Shown here piece after piece: positions 7,169 to 14,628 of a stretch of 64,000 nucleotides of DNA. Positions within the stretch are counted from its first letter, which is position 1. The number at the start of each line of letters is the position of its first letter. Position numbers and translations under genes: made by a program. Under the pieces are notes generated by a model. The model did no database searches, was not told where the DNA came from, and saw nothing but the letters and a program-made list of their open reading frames with translations. Source of the DNA: DATFTE01 sp963802575 (GTDB lineage: Bacteria > Acidobacteriota > Terriglobia > Terriglobales > Acidobacteriaceae); the NCBI GenBank assembly GCA_963802575.1, contig CAWDJF010000002.1, positions 186,001-250,000 on the forward strand. Reading direction: 5' to 3'.

Positions 7169-7975
7169 TTAGCGCGTGGCTTGGGCTGGGAATGACTTGG
7201 GGACGTTGCTCTTCAAATACCAGATGACGCCGCCGAGGACGACCAAGCCTATCGAGATTGCCTGGGTACCGGTCATGATGCCTCCGAAGACGGAGCCGCG
7301 GCCGGGGTCGCCACGTAGGAATTCGATGAAGTAACGCGCGACGCCGTAGAGGATCAGGTACGCGGCGAAGATCTGTCCATCGAACTTTTTGCGCTTGAAC
7401 ATCCACATGAGCAGGAAAAAATTGGCGAGTTCGACCGCGGACTCGATCAGTTGTGTCGGTTCAAGAGCAACGCCCAACGGCGTGCCGACAAGATCGCGGG
7501 CGAGCGGGTTGGTAAACGTCACGCCCCAAAAGTGCGTGGTGGGCTTGCCCCAGCAGCATCCGGCAGCGAAGCAGCCGACCCGTCCGATGGCGTGGCCAAG
7601 GGCAAGACCGGGCGCGAAGGCATCCCAAGTGGCGAGCGGCGGCATTTTGCGGCGGTGAATGTACCAGAATGCAGCGGCGAATGCTCCAATCAGACCCCCG
7701 GAGAACACGCCTCCCGCTTGCAGCGTCGCGAGCGAGAAGATGTCGCCGGGATGCGCGGCGTAGGTGCTCCAGTCATTGATGATGTACAGAATCTTGGCGC
7801 CGACAATGCCACAGAGAACGACCAGGATGCCGAGGTTCCAGGCGTCTTCGGGATCGATGCCCGATTTCTCGGAGTTGCGGACGCTGACCCACATGCCGAG
7901 CAAAACGCCGCTGGAAACAAGGAAGCCGTAAGTCGGGAGATTGAAGGCGCCGATATGAAAGAGTCGTGGAAACAC
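7169..7975 (-). CDS. lgt: Phosphatidylglycerol-prolipoprotein diacylglyceryl transferase
   Basis: Lgt moves a diacylglyceryl group from phosphatidylglycerol to the lipobox cysteine of prolipoproteins in the inner membrane. The 268-residue protein has about seven hydrophobic segments and the signature GHAIGRVGC at residues 127-135; Arg132 corresponds to an essential arginine of the family. YGVARYFIEFLRGDP near the C terminus is the second conserved block. It is downstream of zapA and the probable 6S RNA on the same strand. Its start lies close to an AT-rich stretch with no clear ribosome site. Confidence 0.96.
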   Translation of the reverse strand: MFPRLFHIGAFNLPTYGFLVSSGVLLGMWVSVRNSEKSGIDPEDAWNLGILVVLCGIVGAKILYIINDWSTYAAHPGDIFSLATLQAGGVFSGGLIGAFAAAFWYIHRRKMPPLATWDAFAPGLALGHAIGRVGCFAAGCCWGKPTTHFWGVTFTNPLARDLVGTPLGVALEPTQLIESAVELANFFLLMWMFKRKKFDGQIFAAYLILYGVARYFIEFLRGDPGRGSVFGGIMTGTQAISIGLVVLGGVIWYLKSNVPKSFPAQATR

Positions 7976-8047
7976 TGTTTGTTTAGATGCAGAATTTTAT
8001 CAATCTGATTTTATACGAGAACGGTGTGGGTTCGGAAAAGAGCGGAC

Positions 8048-8083
8048 GTCTGCGGGGGTCAGACGGCACGGCGAGTCGTGCCC
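8048..8083. repeat. Adjacent hairpins downstream of the 6S-like RNA
   Basis: GTCTG/CAGAC pair at 8048-8064, and GGCACG/CGTGCC pair at 8065-8082. The second matches the palindromic repeat inside pheT. On the reverse strand the first hairpin is followed by a T/C-rich stretch, so it could end the zapA/6S transcript. Confidence 0.4.
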
Positions 8084-8120
8084 TTCCCAAATCTAACGGG
8101 AGAAAATGCGGAAGAAAAGT

Positions 8121-8316
8121 AAGCCGACCCACTGTGCCGTGTTGGAGGGCCGAGAATGAACCCGTCTTAGACGGTGGGAACCCGCCGAGACCCATTAGGC
8201 ATCTCCGCATGGCGGAGCGTCGCACACAGGATCGTATTGTCGAGTCGAGTCCCCGTTCATTCGGCATTGGTTCAAAAATCGGTTACCCCCGATCACCAAC
8301 ACCGCAGGCCGGCTAC
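8121..8316 (-). ncRNA. ssrS: Probable 6S RNA
   Basis: On the reverse strand this segment of about 190 bases folds as a long interrupted rod. The ends pair as GCCG...GGTGTTGG with CCAACAC...CGGC (8296-8303 against 8139-8145, extended outwards). Further in, CCGAATGAAC pairs with GTTCATTCTCGG, then GGGGA with TTCCC around an open central region. A terminal stem contains CTCCGC/GCGGAG (8205-8220). Length, rod shape and central bubble fit 6S RNA, which binds sigma-70 RNA polymerase. The position directly after zapA matches the zapA-ssrS order of other bacteria. Only pairing and synteny support the call. Confidence 0.65.
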
Positions 8317-8407
8317 AGAAATGGATGCTAGGGAAAAGCGCGGCGGAGTGCAAGAGGTCGAAGGTAAAAAGATGGCACTCCATTTGCCAGCGACTTTGGT
8401 AAGGCCA

Positions 8408-8435
8408 ACCTCAGACCTCGGACCTCGGACTTCGC
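8408..8435. repeat. Heptamer array, word GGACCTC, at the zapA 3' end
   Basis: AGACCTC, GGACCTC and GGACTTC follow at a seven-base period and end a few bases before the zapA stop codon. The same word forms the large pairs at 38.6 and 48.1 kb. Confidence 0.6.
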
Positions 8436-8439
8436 AGGG

Positions 8440-8775
8440 CTATCCCGCTTTGCGTTTGTCCTCAAGGACTTCGTCGAGAATGTTGGAGAGGTGCTGGGCA
8501 CGCTGGGCGTAATCGGAAGATCCGTTGTCGGCCTTGCGTTTGAGCAAGTGAAATTCGTCGGCGATGTTGAGGGCGGCGAGCACGGCAAGGCGAACGGTGT
8601 CGACGGTGTGGGTCTGCTCGGCGACGGCGCGCATTTTGGAATCGACGTAATCGGCGAGTTTCAGAATGTAATCGGGGTCGGAACCGCGCAGGTTGTAAGC
8701 CTGGTCGAAGATTTCTACGCGGACGGCGTTGTTGTTGGCGTCGCGGACCGGCGTTTGCTTGATAGCGGATGCCAT
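8440..8775 (-). CDS. zapA: Cell division protein ZapA
   Basis: ZapA binds FtsZ and bundles its filaments at the division ring. The 111-residue protein has the N-terminal VRVEIFDQAYNLRGSDPDYILKLADYVDSKM block typical of the family, then DTVRLAVLAALNIADE, and ends in a helix expected to form a coiled coil. The start at 8775 lies 37 bases after the stop of a ZapB-like coiled-coil gene, so the two are probably co-transcribed. The 6S-like RNA follows downstream. Confidence 0.92.
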   Translation of the reverse strand: MASAIKQTPVRDANNNAVRVEIFDQAYNLRGSDPDYILKLADYVDSKMRAVAEQTHTVDTVRLAVLAALNIADEFHLLKRKADNGSSDYAQRAQHLSNILDEVLEDKRKAG

Positions 8776-8812
8776 AACGGTTCTGCTCCTGGCCCCCTAA
8801 GATGCGTCCAAG

Positions 8813-9109
8813 TCAGCTCGCGGCCTGCTCAGCGGAGATGGAATCGATCTGCTGCAGCATTTTTTCGACGCGGCCGCGGATCTCTTCGCGTTCCTTGCGC
8901 AGCTGGATCATCTCCTTGCGCATGGTTTCGACTTCCTCTTCGCGCTCCTCGAGCTGTTCGCGCAGGCGTTGAGTATCGCGCTCGGCGGCTGACCGGGCGT
9001 CGCGCGCGGACTTGTACAACTCAATAGTGCGATAAACCTTCTCTTCCAGCGCCTGGAAATCGTCGGCGGGAACCTGAGCAGATACCTCTTCAGCCAATCT
9101 GACAGACAT
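8813..9109 (-). CDS. Coiled-coil protein, ZapB-like
   Basis: The 98 residues are almost entirely charged helix: from about residue 15 on, heptad-like Leu/Ile spacing runs through LEEKVYRTIELYKSARDARS and REQLEEREEEVETMRKEM to EKMLQQID. The size, composition and position directly upstream of zapA suggest a ZapB-type division-ring organiser, which works with ZapA. ZapB-like proteins are poorly conserved, so this is a context-based inference. No membrane segment or signal peptide is present. Confidence 0.7.
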   Translation of the reverse strand: MSVRLAEEVSAQVPADDFQALEEKVYRTIELYKSARDARSAAERDTQRLREQLEEREEEVETMRKEMIQLRKEREEIRGRVEKMLQQIDSISAEQAAS

Positions 9110-9166
9110 GGGACTTCACTTCCCCTTGGGAGATTTTCGATCTTGGGCTGAGTATACCGCAGAATC

Positions 9167-9368
9167 GGGCTTCGGGCGTCAGGCTTCGGGCGTCGGGAAA
9201 AGCAATCGCCGGTTGCAGTTTGGGCGTCAGGCTTCAGGCATCGGGCTTCAGGGGAAAACAGCTTGTCGCAGCGTTGCAGATTGCCGTATGCGTTGAGCTT
9301 CCGGCGACCTGCGACCGTCGACCCGCGACCGATTTTCCTGACGCCCGACGCCTGACGCCTGACGCCTA
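9167..9368. repeat. Large heptamer cluster, words GGGCGTC/AGGCTTC and complement
   Basis: Units GGGCTTC, GGGCGTC, AGGCTTC and GGGCGTC (9167-9198) and a second array (9221-9254) face CGACCTG-type units (9304-9331) and GACGCCC/GACGCCT x3 (9338-9368). All keep a seven-base period. The outer arrays are reverse complements and can pair. It fills the gap between the aminotransferase and the ZapB-like gene. Confidence 0.8.
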
Positions 9369-9379
9369 GACCCCGATGC

Positions 9380-10570
9380 CTAAAGCCTGGTTCTGAGCCG
9401 ATGCGCGGCTTCGTCGAGCGTTTCGTCTTTCTTGCAGAAGGCGAAGCGTACTTGCTGAGCGCCGTCTTTGACATTTTTGTAGAACGACGAGCCGGGGACC
9501 GTAGCAACGCCCACGTCTTTCACCAGGTATTTGGCGAAGGCCACGTCATCGGGATACTTGAATTCCGAGATGTCGGTCATCACGTAGTACGCGCCGCGCG
9601 GTCGGTAGCAGCGGAAGCCGACTTCTTCGAGGACAGGGATGAGTTTGTCGCGGCGGGCGCGGTATCCGTCGGAGAGTTTCTGATAGTACGACGATGGAAG
9701 TTCGAGGGCGGCGGCTCCGGCCTCTTGCAGTGGCGCAGGCGCACCCACAGTGAGGAAGTCGTGTACCTTGCGGATTGCGTTCGTGAAGGAGGGAGGGGCG
9801 ATGGTCCATCCCACGCGCCACCCGGTGACACTGTAAGTTTTCGATAATCCGTTGATAGTCACCGTGCGGTCTTGCATGCCTTCGAGGCGGGCGAGAGAGA
9901 TGTGCTTCGTTCCGTCGTAGAGGATGTGCTCGTAGATTTCGTCGGTGATGGCGATCACGTTGAATTCGACGCAGAGATCGCGGATGAGTTCGAGTTCCTG
10001 CTGCGTGAAGACTTTCCCCGTTGGATTGTTTGGCGTATTGACGATGATGGCCTTGGTTTGAGGATGAAAGGCGGCGCGCAGTTCGCCTTCGTCGAAGGTC
10101 CATTCGCCGTCGGCGGTGGTTGGCGGACGGAGTTTCACGAAGCGCGGTTTCGCTCCCGAGAGAACCGCGTCGGGCCCGTAGTTTTCGTAAAAAGGCTCGA
10201 AGATGATGACTTCGTCTCCCGCGTTGCAGATGGCCATCAGCGTCGAGATCATGGCTTCGGTAGACCCGCAGCATACGGTGACATTGGTTTCAGGATCGAC
10301 CGTCAAGCCCTGCCAATCGTGTGCGCGGCGTGCGATGGCGTTGCGCAGGCTCTTCGCGCCCCAGGTGATGGCGTACTGGTTCACGTCGGCGGAAATGGCT
10401 TCCTGTGCGGCGCGCTTGATTTCCGCAGGCGCGGGAAAGTCGGGGAATCCCTGGGAGAGATTGACCGCGCCGTGAAGCATGGCCTGGCGGGTCATCTCGC
10501 GGATGACCGATTCGGTGAAGTGCTCGACCTTATCGCTGAGGAAGTGCTTGGTTGCAGTGTGCGGCGGCAT
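9380..10570 (-). CDS. PLP-dependent class I/II aminotransferase
   Basis: A 396-residue fold type I aminotransferase. NQYAITWGAKSLRNAI, VNTPNNPTGK (about 177-186), the DEIYEH aspartate near 210 and SKTYSVTGWRVGW with Lys244 as the PLP lysine are all intact, and the C-terminal VRFAFCKKDETL carries the carboxylate-binding arginine. The sequence resembles the KAT/methionine aminotransferase group (YbdL, MtnE, kynurenine-oxoglutarate types), which accept Met, Phe, Tyr or kynurenine. The true substrate cannot be set from sequence. It stands alone, bounded by heptamer arrays on both sides. Confidence 0.88.
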   Translation of the reverse strand: MPPHTATKHFLSDKVEHFTESVIREMTRQAMLHGAVNLSQGFPDFPAPAEIKRAAQEAISADVNQYAITWGAKSLRNAIARRAHDWQGLTVDPETNVTVCCGSTEAMISTLMAICNAGDEVIIFEPFYENYGPDAVLSGAKPRFVKLRPPTTADGEWTFDEGELRAAFHPQTKAIIVNTPNNPTGKVFTQQELELIRDLCVEFNVIAITDEIYEHILYDGTKHISLARLEGMQDRTVTINGLSKTYSVTGWRVGWTIAPPSFTNAIRKVHDFLTVGAPAPLQEAGAAALELPSSYYQKLSDGYRARRDKLIPVLEEVGFRCYRPRGAYYVMTDISEFKYPDDVAFAKYLVKDVGVATVPGSSFYKNVKDGAQQVRFAFCKKDETLDEAAHRLRTRL

Positions 10571-10580
10571 CGGGAAAGGA

Positions 10581-10670
10581 TAGCAGTTCTCGGTTCTCGG
10601 TTCTCGGTTCCAGTTCTCAGTTCTCAGTGCCCGGTTCTCAGTTCTTATTACCGAGTACCGAGTACCGAGT
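10581..10670. repeat. Heptamer arrays, words GGTTCTC and CGAGTAC
   Basis: GGTTCTC/AGTTCTC units run from 10581 to about 10645 at a seven-base period with one slip, followed by CGAGTAC x3 (about 10649-10668). Two words seen separately elsewhere are fused here. It lies upstream of the aminotransferase start. The whole 10571-10899 stretch holds only repeats. Confidence 0.75.
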
Positions 10671-10715
10671 AAAGGCGATTCCTCGTGGGATCAATGTTCC
10701 GTAGAACAATGTGGC

Positions 10716-10733
10716 GCGGGCGCCCTCGCCCGC
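10716..10733. repeat. GC hairpin GCGGGCG/CGCCCGC
   Basis: Perfect seven-base arms around CCCT form a stable hairpin in non-coding DNA. No T-run follows, so I do not call it a terminator. Confidence 0.4.
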
Positions 10734-10828
10734 GTCTCACCATGAGCAATATCACCTTCGACGGAAGGAAGCAGGGTTTGGGAGCAGTGGAAGCCGACGT
10801 TGCAAAGACGCAAAGGTGGGACCGGCTC

Positions 10829-10866
10829 CCGACGCCTGACGCAGAAGTCCGAGGCCCGAGGCCCGT
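10829..10866. repeat. Short heptamer array, GACGCCT / GAGGCCC words
   Basis: Two GACGC-words are followed by AGTCCGAGGCCCGAGGCCC, again in seven-base steps. It ends just before the start region of the TPR protein. Confidence 0.5.
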
Positions 10867-10899
10867 GGTAGCATTCTCCGAGTGAAGCTTGCCTGCGCC

Positions 10900-12858
10900 A
10901 TGTCTCGCGCTTCTCGACGTTTATGCTTTCTTCTTTTTCTTTCAACCCTGGCCTTTGCTCGCGATAACGAGCCGCAGTGGATGCGCGTCAACTCCACTCA
11001 TTTCACGGTGCTCACCGATGCCGGGGAGAAGAAGGGACACGACGTGATCGTGCGCTTTGAGCAGATGCGCGGCGTGTTCAGCCAGCTTCTGTCGAGGAGC
11101 AAGGTCAACATGTCATTGCCCATCGACATTATTGCTTTGAAATCGGACAAGGAATATGAAGCTGTCGCGCCGCTTCGGGACGGCAAGCCCATTGACGCTC
11201 CCGGATTTTTTATCGCTGGAGACGATCGGATATTCATTGTTCTCGATGTATTTGAAGATGAGAGCTGGCGGGCCGTGGCGCACCAGTTTGCTCACTATTT
11301 ATTGAACTACAACTATCCGCCGACTCCGGCGTGGTTCGATGAAGGCTTTGCGGAATATTTCTCCAGCATGCGAATGGATAGCAAGGTGGTACAGATTGGA
11401 GCCGATCCAGAGCTGGGCCTCACCTGGAAGCAGGACTTGATCGGCAATCAACTCGAGCAGCGCAACCTGCCCAAGTCGCTTACCGATCTGCTGAGCGGTC
11501 CCGTGTGGCTTTCGATGCAGGACCTGTTCACCATCAAGCACAACATCGCGAACTACCAGGAGGGCTCGCACAGCACCTTGTTTTACGCGCAGTCCTGGAT
11601 CACGATGCACTTTCTGTTGAACACAAATCGCCTGCCGCAGACGGGCATGCTATTCGACCTGGTGTTGAATCAGAAGGTGCCGGTGAATGACGCCATCCAG
11701 AAGGCTTATGGTATGACTCCCGCGCAGTTTGATGACGCGGTAAAGAAATACTTCCATGCGCAGGACCAGCTTTTCATCGCGCTCGATAAATCGAAGCTCC
11801 AGGGAGCGCTCAACGCGGGGGGAGAGACCACTTCCCTTCCTCTGCCCGTCAGCGGCGAAGAAGTGGGAGTGAGCCGCATCGATGTCAGCGATCTGCAGGG
11901 CCCCGCATTTCTATCAGAGATGGCGCTGCGCCTTCCTGAGCATCGGGCGCAAGCTTTGCACGATCTCGAAAAGCTGATCGATGCGCCCAAGGGAGACAGC
12001 GCGGTCATTCACCGCGCGCTGGGTTGGGCGCATCTCGACAAGAACGAGTTCGATGCCGCCAACGAAGAATTGATGAAGGGATCGGATCTGGATCGCAACG
12101 ATCCCTGGGTGCATTACTACCTGGCGCTGGTGAAATACCGGCGCGCTCGCTTTACGGGGCAGCCCACCCAGGGGCTGGCCAATGCCATGATCGATCTGCG
12201 GGCGGTCATCGACTGGGATCCGACCTTCGCCGAAGCCTACGGAATGTTGGGCGTGTTTCGTCTGGAAGGCGGGGGCGTCAATTCGGCGATGGAGTCGATG
12301 CGCACCGCGATCCAACTGAGCCCGCGCAACGAGGAATATCTGCTCGACATGGCGCACATCTACATCGCGGGCAAGAAGTGGGACGACGCGACGGCGATGC
12401 TTGAGCAGCTCAAGGGCAGCCAGAATACGCAGGTGGCGAAAGCCGCGCGGAAAGATCTGGATGACCTGCCTACGCTGAAGAAGTATGGTCTGTTGCCCCA
12501 GAGCGAGACACCGAAGCCGGCGCCGCCTGCTCTGGCACAAACTGTCACAAGTTCCGGGGGCGATTCTTCGGACGACGCTGAGGAAAAGCCCCCTGAGGAA
12601 CCGAAGCCGGATACCCGTCCGGTGATCTTCCTGAAGGCGAAGCTGGTAAGCGTGGACTGTTCGCATCAGCCAGAGGCAGTGCTGACAGTTGCGCCGAGCA
12701 CGAAAAAGACGCTCAAGTTGCGGACAGAGGACTACAAGTCGCTGACGATGGTGGGGGCCGACCAGTTCTCTTGCGACTGGAGAAACCGGCAAGTGTCAGT
12801 CAATTACAAAGCCGGCGGCAAGTCGGACGGGGATCTGGTATCGCTGGAAGTCCAGTAG
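10900..12858 (+). CDS. Secreted TPR protein with a degenerate peptidase (HQxxH) domain
   Basis: The protein starts MSRASRRLCFLLFLSTLAFA, a signal peptide; a GTG at 10882 would add six residues. Residues about 30-280 resemble peptidase MA-like domains found fused to TPRs: FTVLTDAG, then AHQFAHYLLNYNYPPTPAW and FDEGFAEYF. The usual zinc motif HExxH reads HQFAH (about residue 128), so the catalytic glutamate is missing. Residues about 330-520 hold tetratricopeptide-like helices (HRALGWAHLDKNEFDAANEE and following). The C-terminal ~100 residues are a separate beta-rich module after an acidic Pro-rich linker. It probably acts in the periplasm as a scaffold; activity is doubtful. Confidence 0.75.
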   Translation: MSRASRRLCFLLFLSTLAFARDNEPQWMRVNSTHFTVLTDAGEKKGHDVIVRFEQMRGVFSQLLSRSKVNMSLPIDIIALKSDKEYEAVAPLRDGKPIDAPGFFIAGDDRIFIVLDVFEDESWRAVAHQFAHYLLNYNYPPTPAWFDEGFAEYFSSMRMDSKVVQIGADPELGLTWKQDLIGNQLEQRNLPKSLTDLLSGPVWLSMQDLFTIKHNIANYQEGSHSTLFYAQSWITMHFLLNTNRLPQTGMLFDLVLNQKVPVNDAIQKAYGMTPAQFDDAVKKYFHAQDQLFIALDKSKLQGALNAGGETTSLPLPVSGEEVGVSRIDVSDLQGPAFLSEMALRLPEHRAQALHDLEKLIDAPKGDSAVIHRALGWAHLDKNEFDAANEELMKGSDLDRNDPWVHYYLALVKYRRARFTGQPTQGLANAMIDLRAVIDWDPTFAEAYGMLGVFRLEGGGVNSAMESMRTAIQLSPRNEEYLLDMAHIYIAGKKWDDATAMLEQLKGSQNTQVAKAARKDLDDLPTLKKYGLLPQSETPKPAPPALAQTVTSSGGDSSDDAEEKPPEEPKPDTRPVIFLKAKLVSVDCSHQPEAVLTVAPSTKKTLKLRTEDYKSLTMVGADQFSCDWRNRQVSVNYKAGGKSDGDLVSLEVQ

Positions 12859-12887
12859 CTGACAGAGTGGGTCAATCCCGCGTCGTC

Positions 12888-12918
12888 TTGACGCGTTCTT
12901 GCGCAATTTCTTTATTAT
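12888..12918 (+). promoter_or_regulatory. Candidate promoter upstream of the Kdo hydroxylase gene
   Basis: TTGACG (12888-12893) and TATTAT (12913-12918) are separated by 19 bases, slightly long for a sigma-70 promoter. The start codon of the next gene lies 40 bases downstream. Confidence 0.4.
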
Positions 12919-12958
12919 CGTGAAGCGCACGGTCACGTTTCTGCATCTTTAGAGGGTC

Positions 12959-13912
12959 GTGACTGCTTGGGGCAATCCGACGCTTCCCTTCCGCTCGCAA
13001 CGGGCGACCGCGCGGGTGACCGTGCCGCACTACGGGTCCGCAGGGGTGACGCCTGGGCCGGTAGCCGGGGCGGCGCAATATTGCCAGCAATTGGAGCGAG
13101 GGGAGATCCTGTATTTTGGGCGGTCTCCGTTTGTGGTGTCCGGGGAGGACTGCTCTTTCTTAATGCAGGAATCGCGGGGCGGGTCGCGTCTGCACAAGAA
13201 CGTTTCTTACCGCCCTGAAGAAGACGTCCTGCGCGGCTTCAGCGGACCGGCGAAAACTCAGGAGAATACGAAAAGAATTCTGCGGGAATATTCGGAAACG
13301 GTCACGGAGTTTGTGAGCCGCTTCCTGATTCCTTATGCGGGTAAAGCAGAGCGCGACTACGCGAGCTTTCGTCCCGTGGAAGAAGAAGGGCGCGATCTTC
13401 CTGTACACAAACGTAACGACTTGTTGCACGTGGATGCGTTTCCGACGCGGCCGACGCGCGGGGGCCGGATTTTGCGGGTGTTTACCAATATTCATCCTTT
13501 TCGCAGCAGGGTGTGGCGTACCGACGGGCCGTTTGCCGCGCTCGCGCAGCGGTATGCCGCGGCAGCAGGGTTGCACGAAATGCGGGAATCGAAGATCTGG
13601 AACGGCGCGATGTCGTGGCTGCGGGCGGCGGGACTGCGCATTCCCGAGCGATCGCGCTACGACCGGTTCATGCTCGCGTTTCACGACTTCCTGAAAGAAA
13701 ACGCTGGCTACCAGGCGCGAAACGACAGCGAGCAGGTGGAGTTTCCCCCCATGTCGACGTGGATGGTATACACCGATGGCGTTGCGCACGCAGTGCTCTC
13801 GGGACAGTTCGCGTTGGAGCAGACGTTTGTGATTCCCGTGGACGCGCTGGTGTCTCCCGCCGAATCGCCTCTCCGGATTCTTGAGGGCATTGCCGGAGAA
13901 GCGCTGGTGTGA
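12959..13912 (+). CDS. kdoO: Kdo hydroxylase family protein (Fe/2-oxoglutarate dioxygenase)
   Basis: The 317-residue protein matches what I know of KdoO, which hydroxylates the 3-deoxy-D-manno-octulosonic acid of lipid A-linked core sugar to the Ko form. Supporting motifs are CQQLERGEILYFGRSPF, SGSRLHKN-like GSRLHKNVSYRPEED, and LLHVDAFPTRPTRGGRILRV (about 154-173), whose HVD is the expected iron-binding pair, followed by FTNIHP. A GTG at 12959 is the only start that keeps the N terminus. No signal peptide is present, so it would act at the inner membrane's cytoplasmic face. The neighbours give no lipid A genes, so the role rests on family resemblance. Confidence 0.8.
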   Translation: MTAWGNPTLPFRSQRATARVTVPHYGSAGVTPGPVAGAAQYCQQLERGEILYFGRSPFVVSGEDCSFLMQESRGGSRLHKNVSYRPEEDVLRGFSGPAKTQENTKRILREYSETVTEFVSRFLIPYAGKAERDYASFRPVEEEGRDLPVHKRNDLLHVDAFPTRPTRGGRILRVFTNIHPFRSRVWRTDGPFAALAQRYAAAAGLHEMRESKIWNGAMSWLRAAGLRIPERSRYDRFMLAFHDFLKENAGYQARNDSEQVEFPPMSTWMVYTDGVAHAVLSGQFALEQTFVIPVDALVSPAESPLRILEGIAGEALV

Positions 13913-13935
13913 GCTTTTTGTTGTAACATCCTCGC

Positions 13936-14625
13936 GTGCGAATCGCTTCTCTATTCCTCTACCTTCTCTGGGCAATTTCCTGCTTCGCTTTAGACCCGGT
14001 GTCGCGAACCGTGCATTGCGAGAATGCCGATTACCAATATCTGCTGTACGCGGAACCCCACACAGCGCCCGCTCCTGCCGTGCTGTTGCTGCACGGGGCG
14101 GGAGACCACGCCGCCAACTTCATCGACACCTGGACGCATTTGGCGCATCGCGAACATGCGGTCCTGATCACCCCTGAGATTCCGCGGGAAATCAAGTTTG
14201 AGGGGGTCGCGCCAGCGGTGTTCGAATGCATAGTCGAAGACGCGAAGAAGCAGACGGCGATTGATGCGCAGCGCATTTATCTGTTCGGGCACTCGATGGG
14301 GGGCTACCTGGGCTTCGACACCGCAATGTATGACTCGCAATTCTTTGCGGCAGCGGCGATTCATGGTTCGGACATCGCCGATGACTATGTATCGATTCTG
14401 GAGAAGGCGAAGAGGAAGATCCCGATCGCGATTTATATCGGAGACAGCGACCAGTACAATCCGCTGGCCCATGTGCGGAAGACACGCGATCTGCTGAACA
14501 AAGATGGATTCCCCATCCATTATGTGGAGATCGTGGGCCACGATCACAACTATTACGAAGTCGCCGAGAAAGTGAACAAGGATGCGTGGAAGTTTTTCGA
14601 AGGCGAGAAGCTGACCAGCAAGTAA
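13936..14625 (+). CDS. Secreted alpha/beta hydrolase
   Basis: After a GTG start and a signal peptide (MRIASLFLYLLWAISCFA), the chain shows an alpha/beta-hydrolase core: VLLLHGAGDHAANF (oxyanion region), the nucleophile elbow GHSMGG (Ser at about 120), IGDSDQYNP with a possible acid residue and VGHDHNYY with the likely catalytic His. It resembles dienelactone-hydrolase/poly-esterase-type proteins. The substrate is unknown. It follows the Kdo hydroxylase gene by 23 bases and may be co-transcribed; the next gene is convergent, four bases away. Confidence 0.8.
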   Translation: MRIASLFLYLLWAISCFALDPVSRTVHCENADYQYLLYAEPHTAPAPAVLLLHGAGDHAANFIDTWTHLAHREHAVLITPEIPREIKFEGVAPAVFECIVEDAKKQTAIDAQRIYLFGHSMGGYLGFDTAMYDSQFFAAAAIHGSDIADDYVSILEKAKRKIPIAIYIGDSDQYNPLAHVRKTRDLLNKDGFPIHYVEIVGHDHNYYEVAEKVNKDAWKFFEGEKLTSK

Positions 14626-14628
14626 AAA

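Noticed and set aside
7987..8331. A 114-residue forward frame downstream of zapA
   Set aside because: It is antisense to the structured RNA segment, lacks a ribosome site and protein-like composition; the base pairing on the other strand explains the region better.
9872..10672. A 266-residue open frame opposite the aminotransferase gene
   Set aside because: The aminotransferase on the other strand has every active-site motif; the antisense product is Val/Gly/Asp-rich with no domain pattern, a usual shadow in GC-rich coding DNA.
10685..10885. A 66-residue frame in the gap before the TPR gene
   Set aside because: It is built across repeats and a GC hairpin, with no ribosome site or protein-like pattern.
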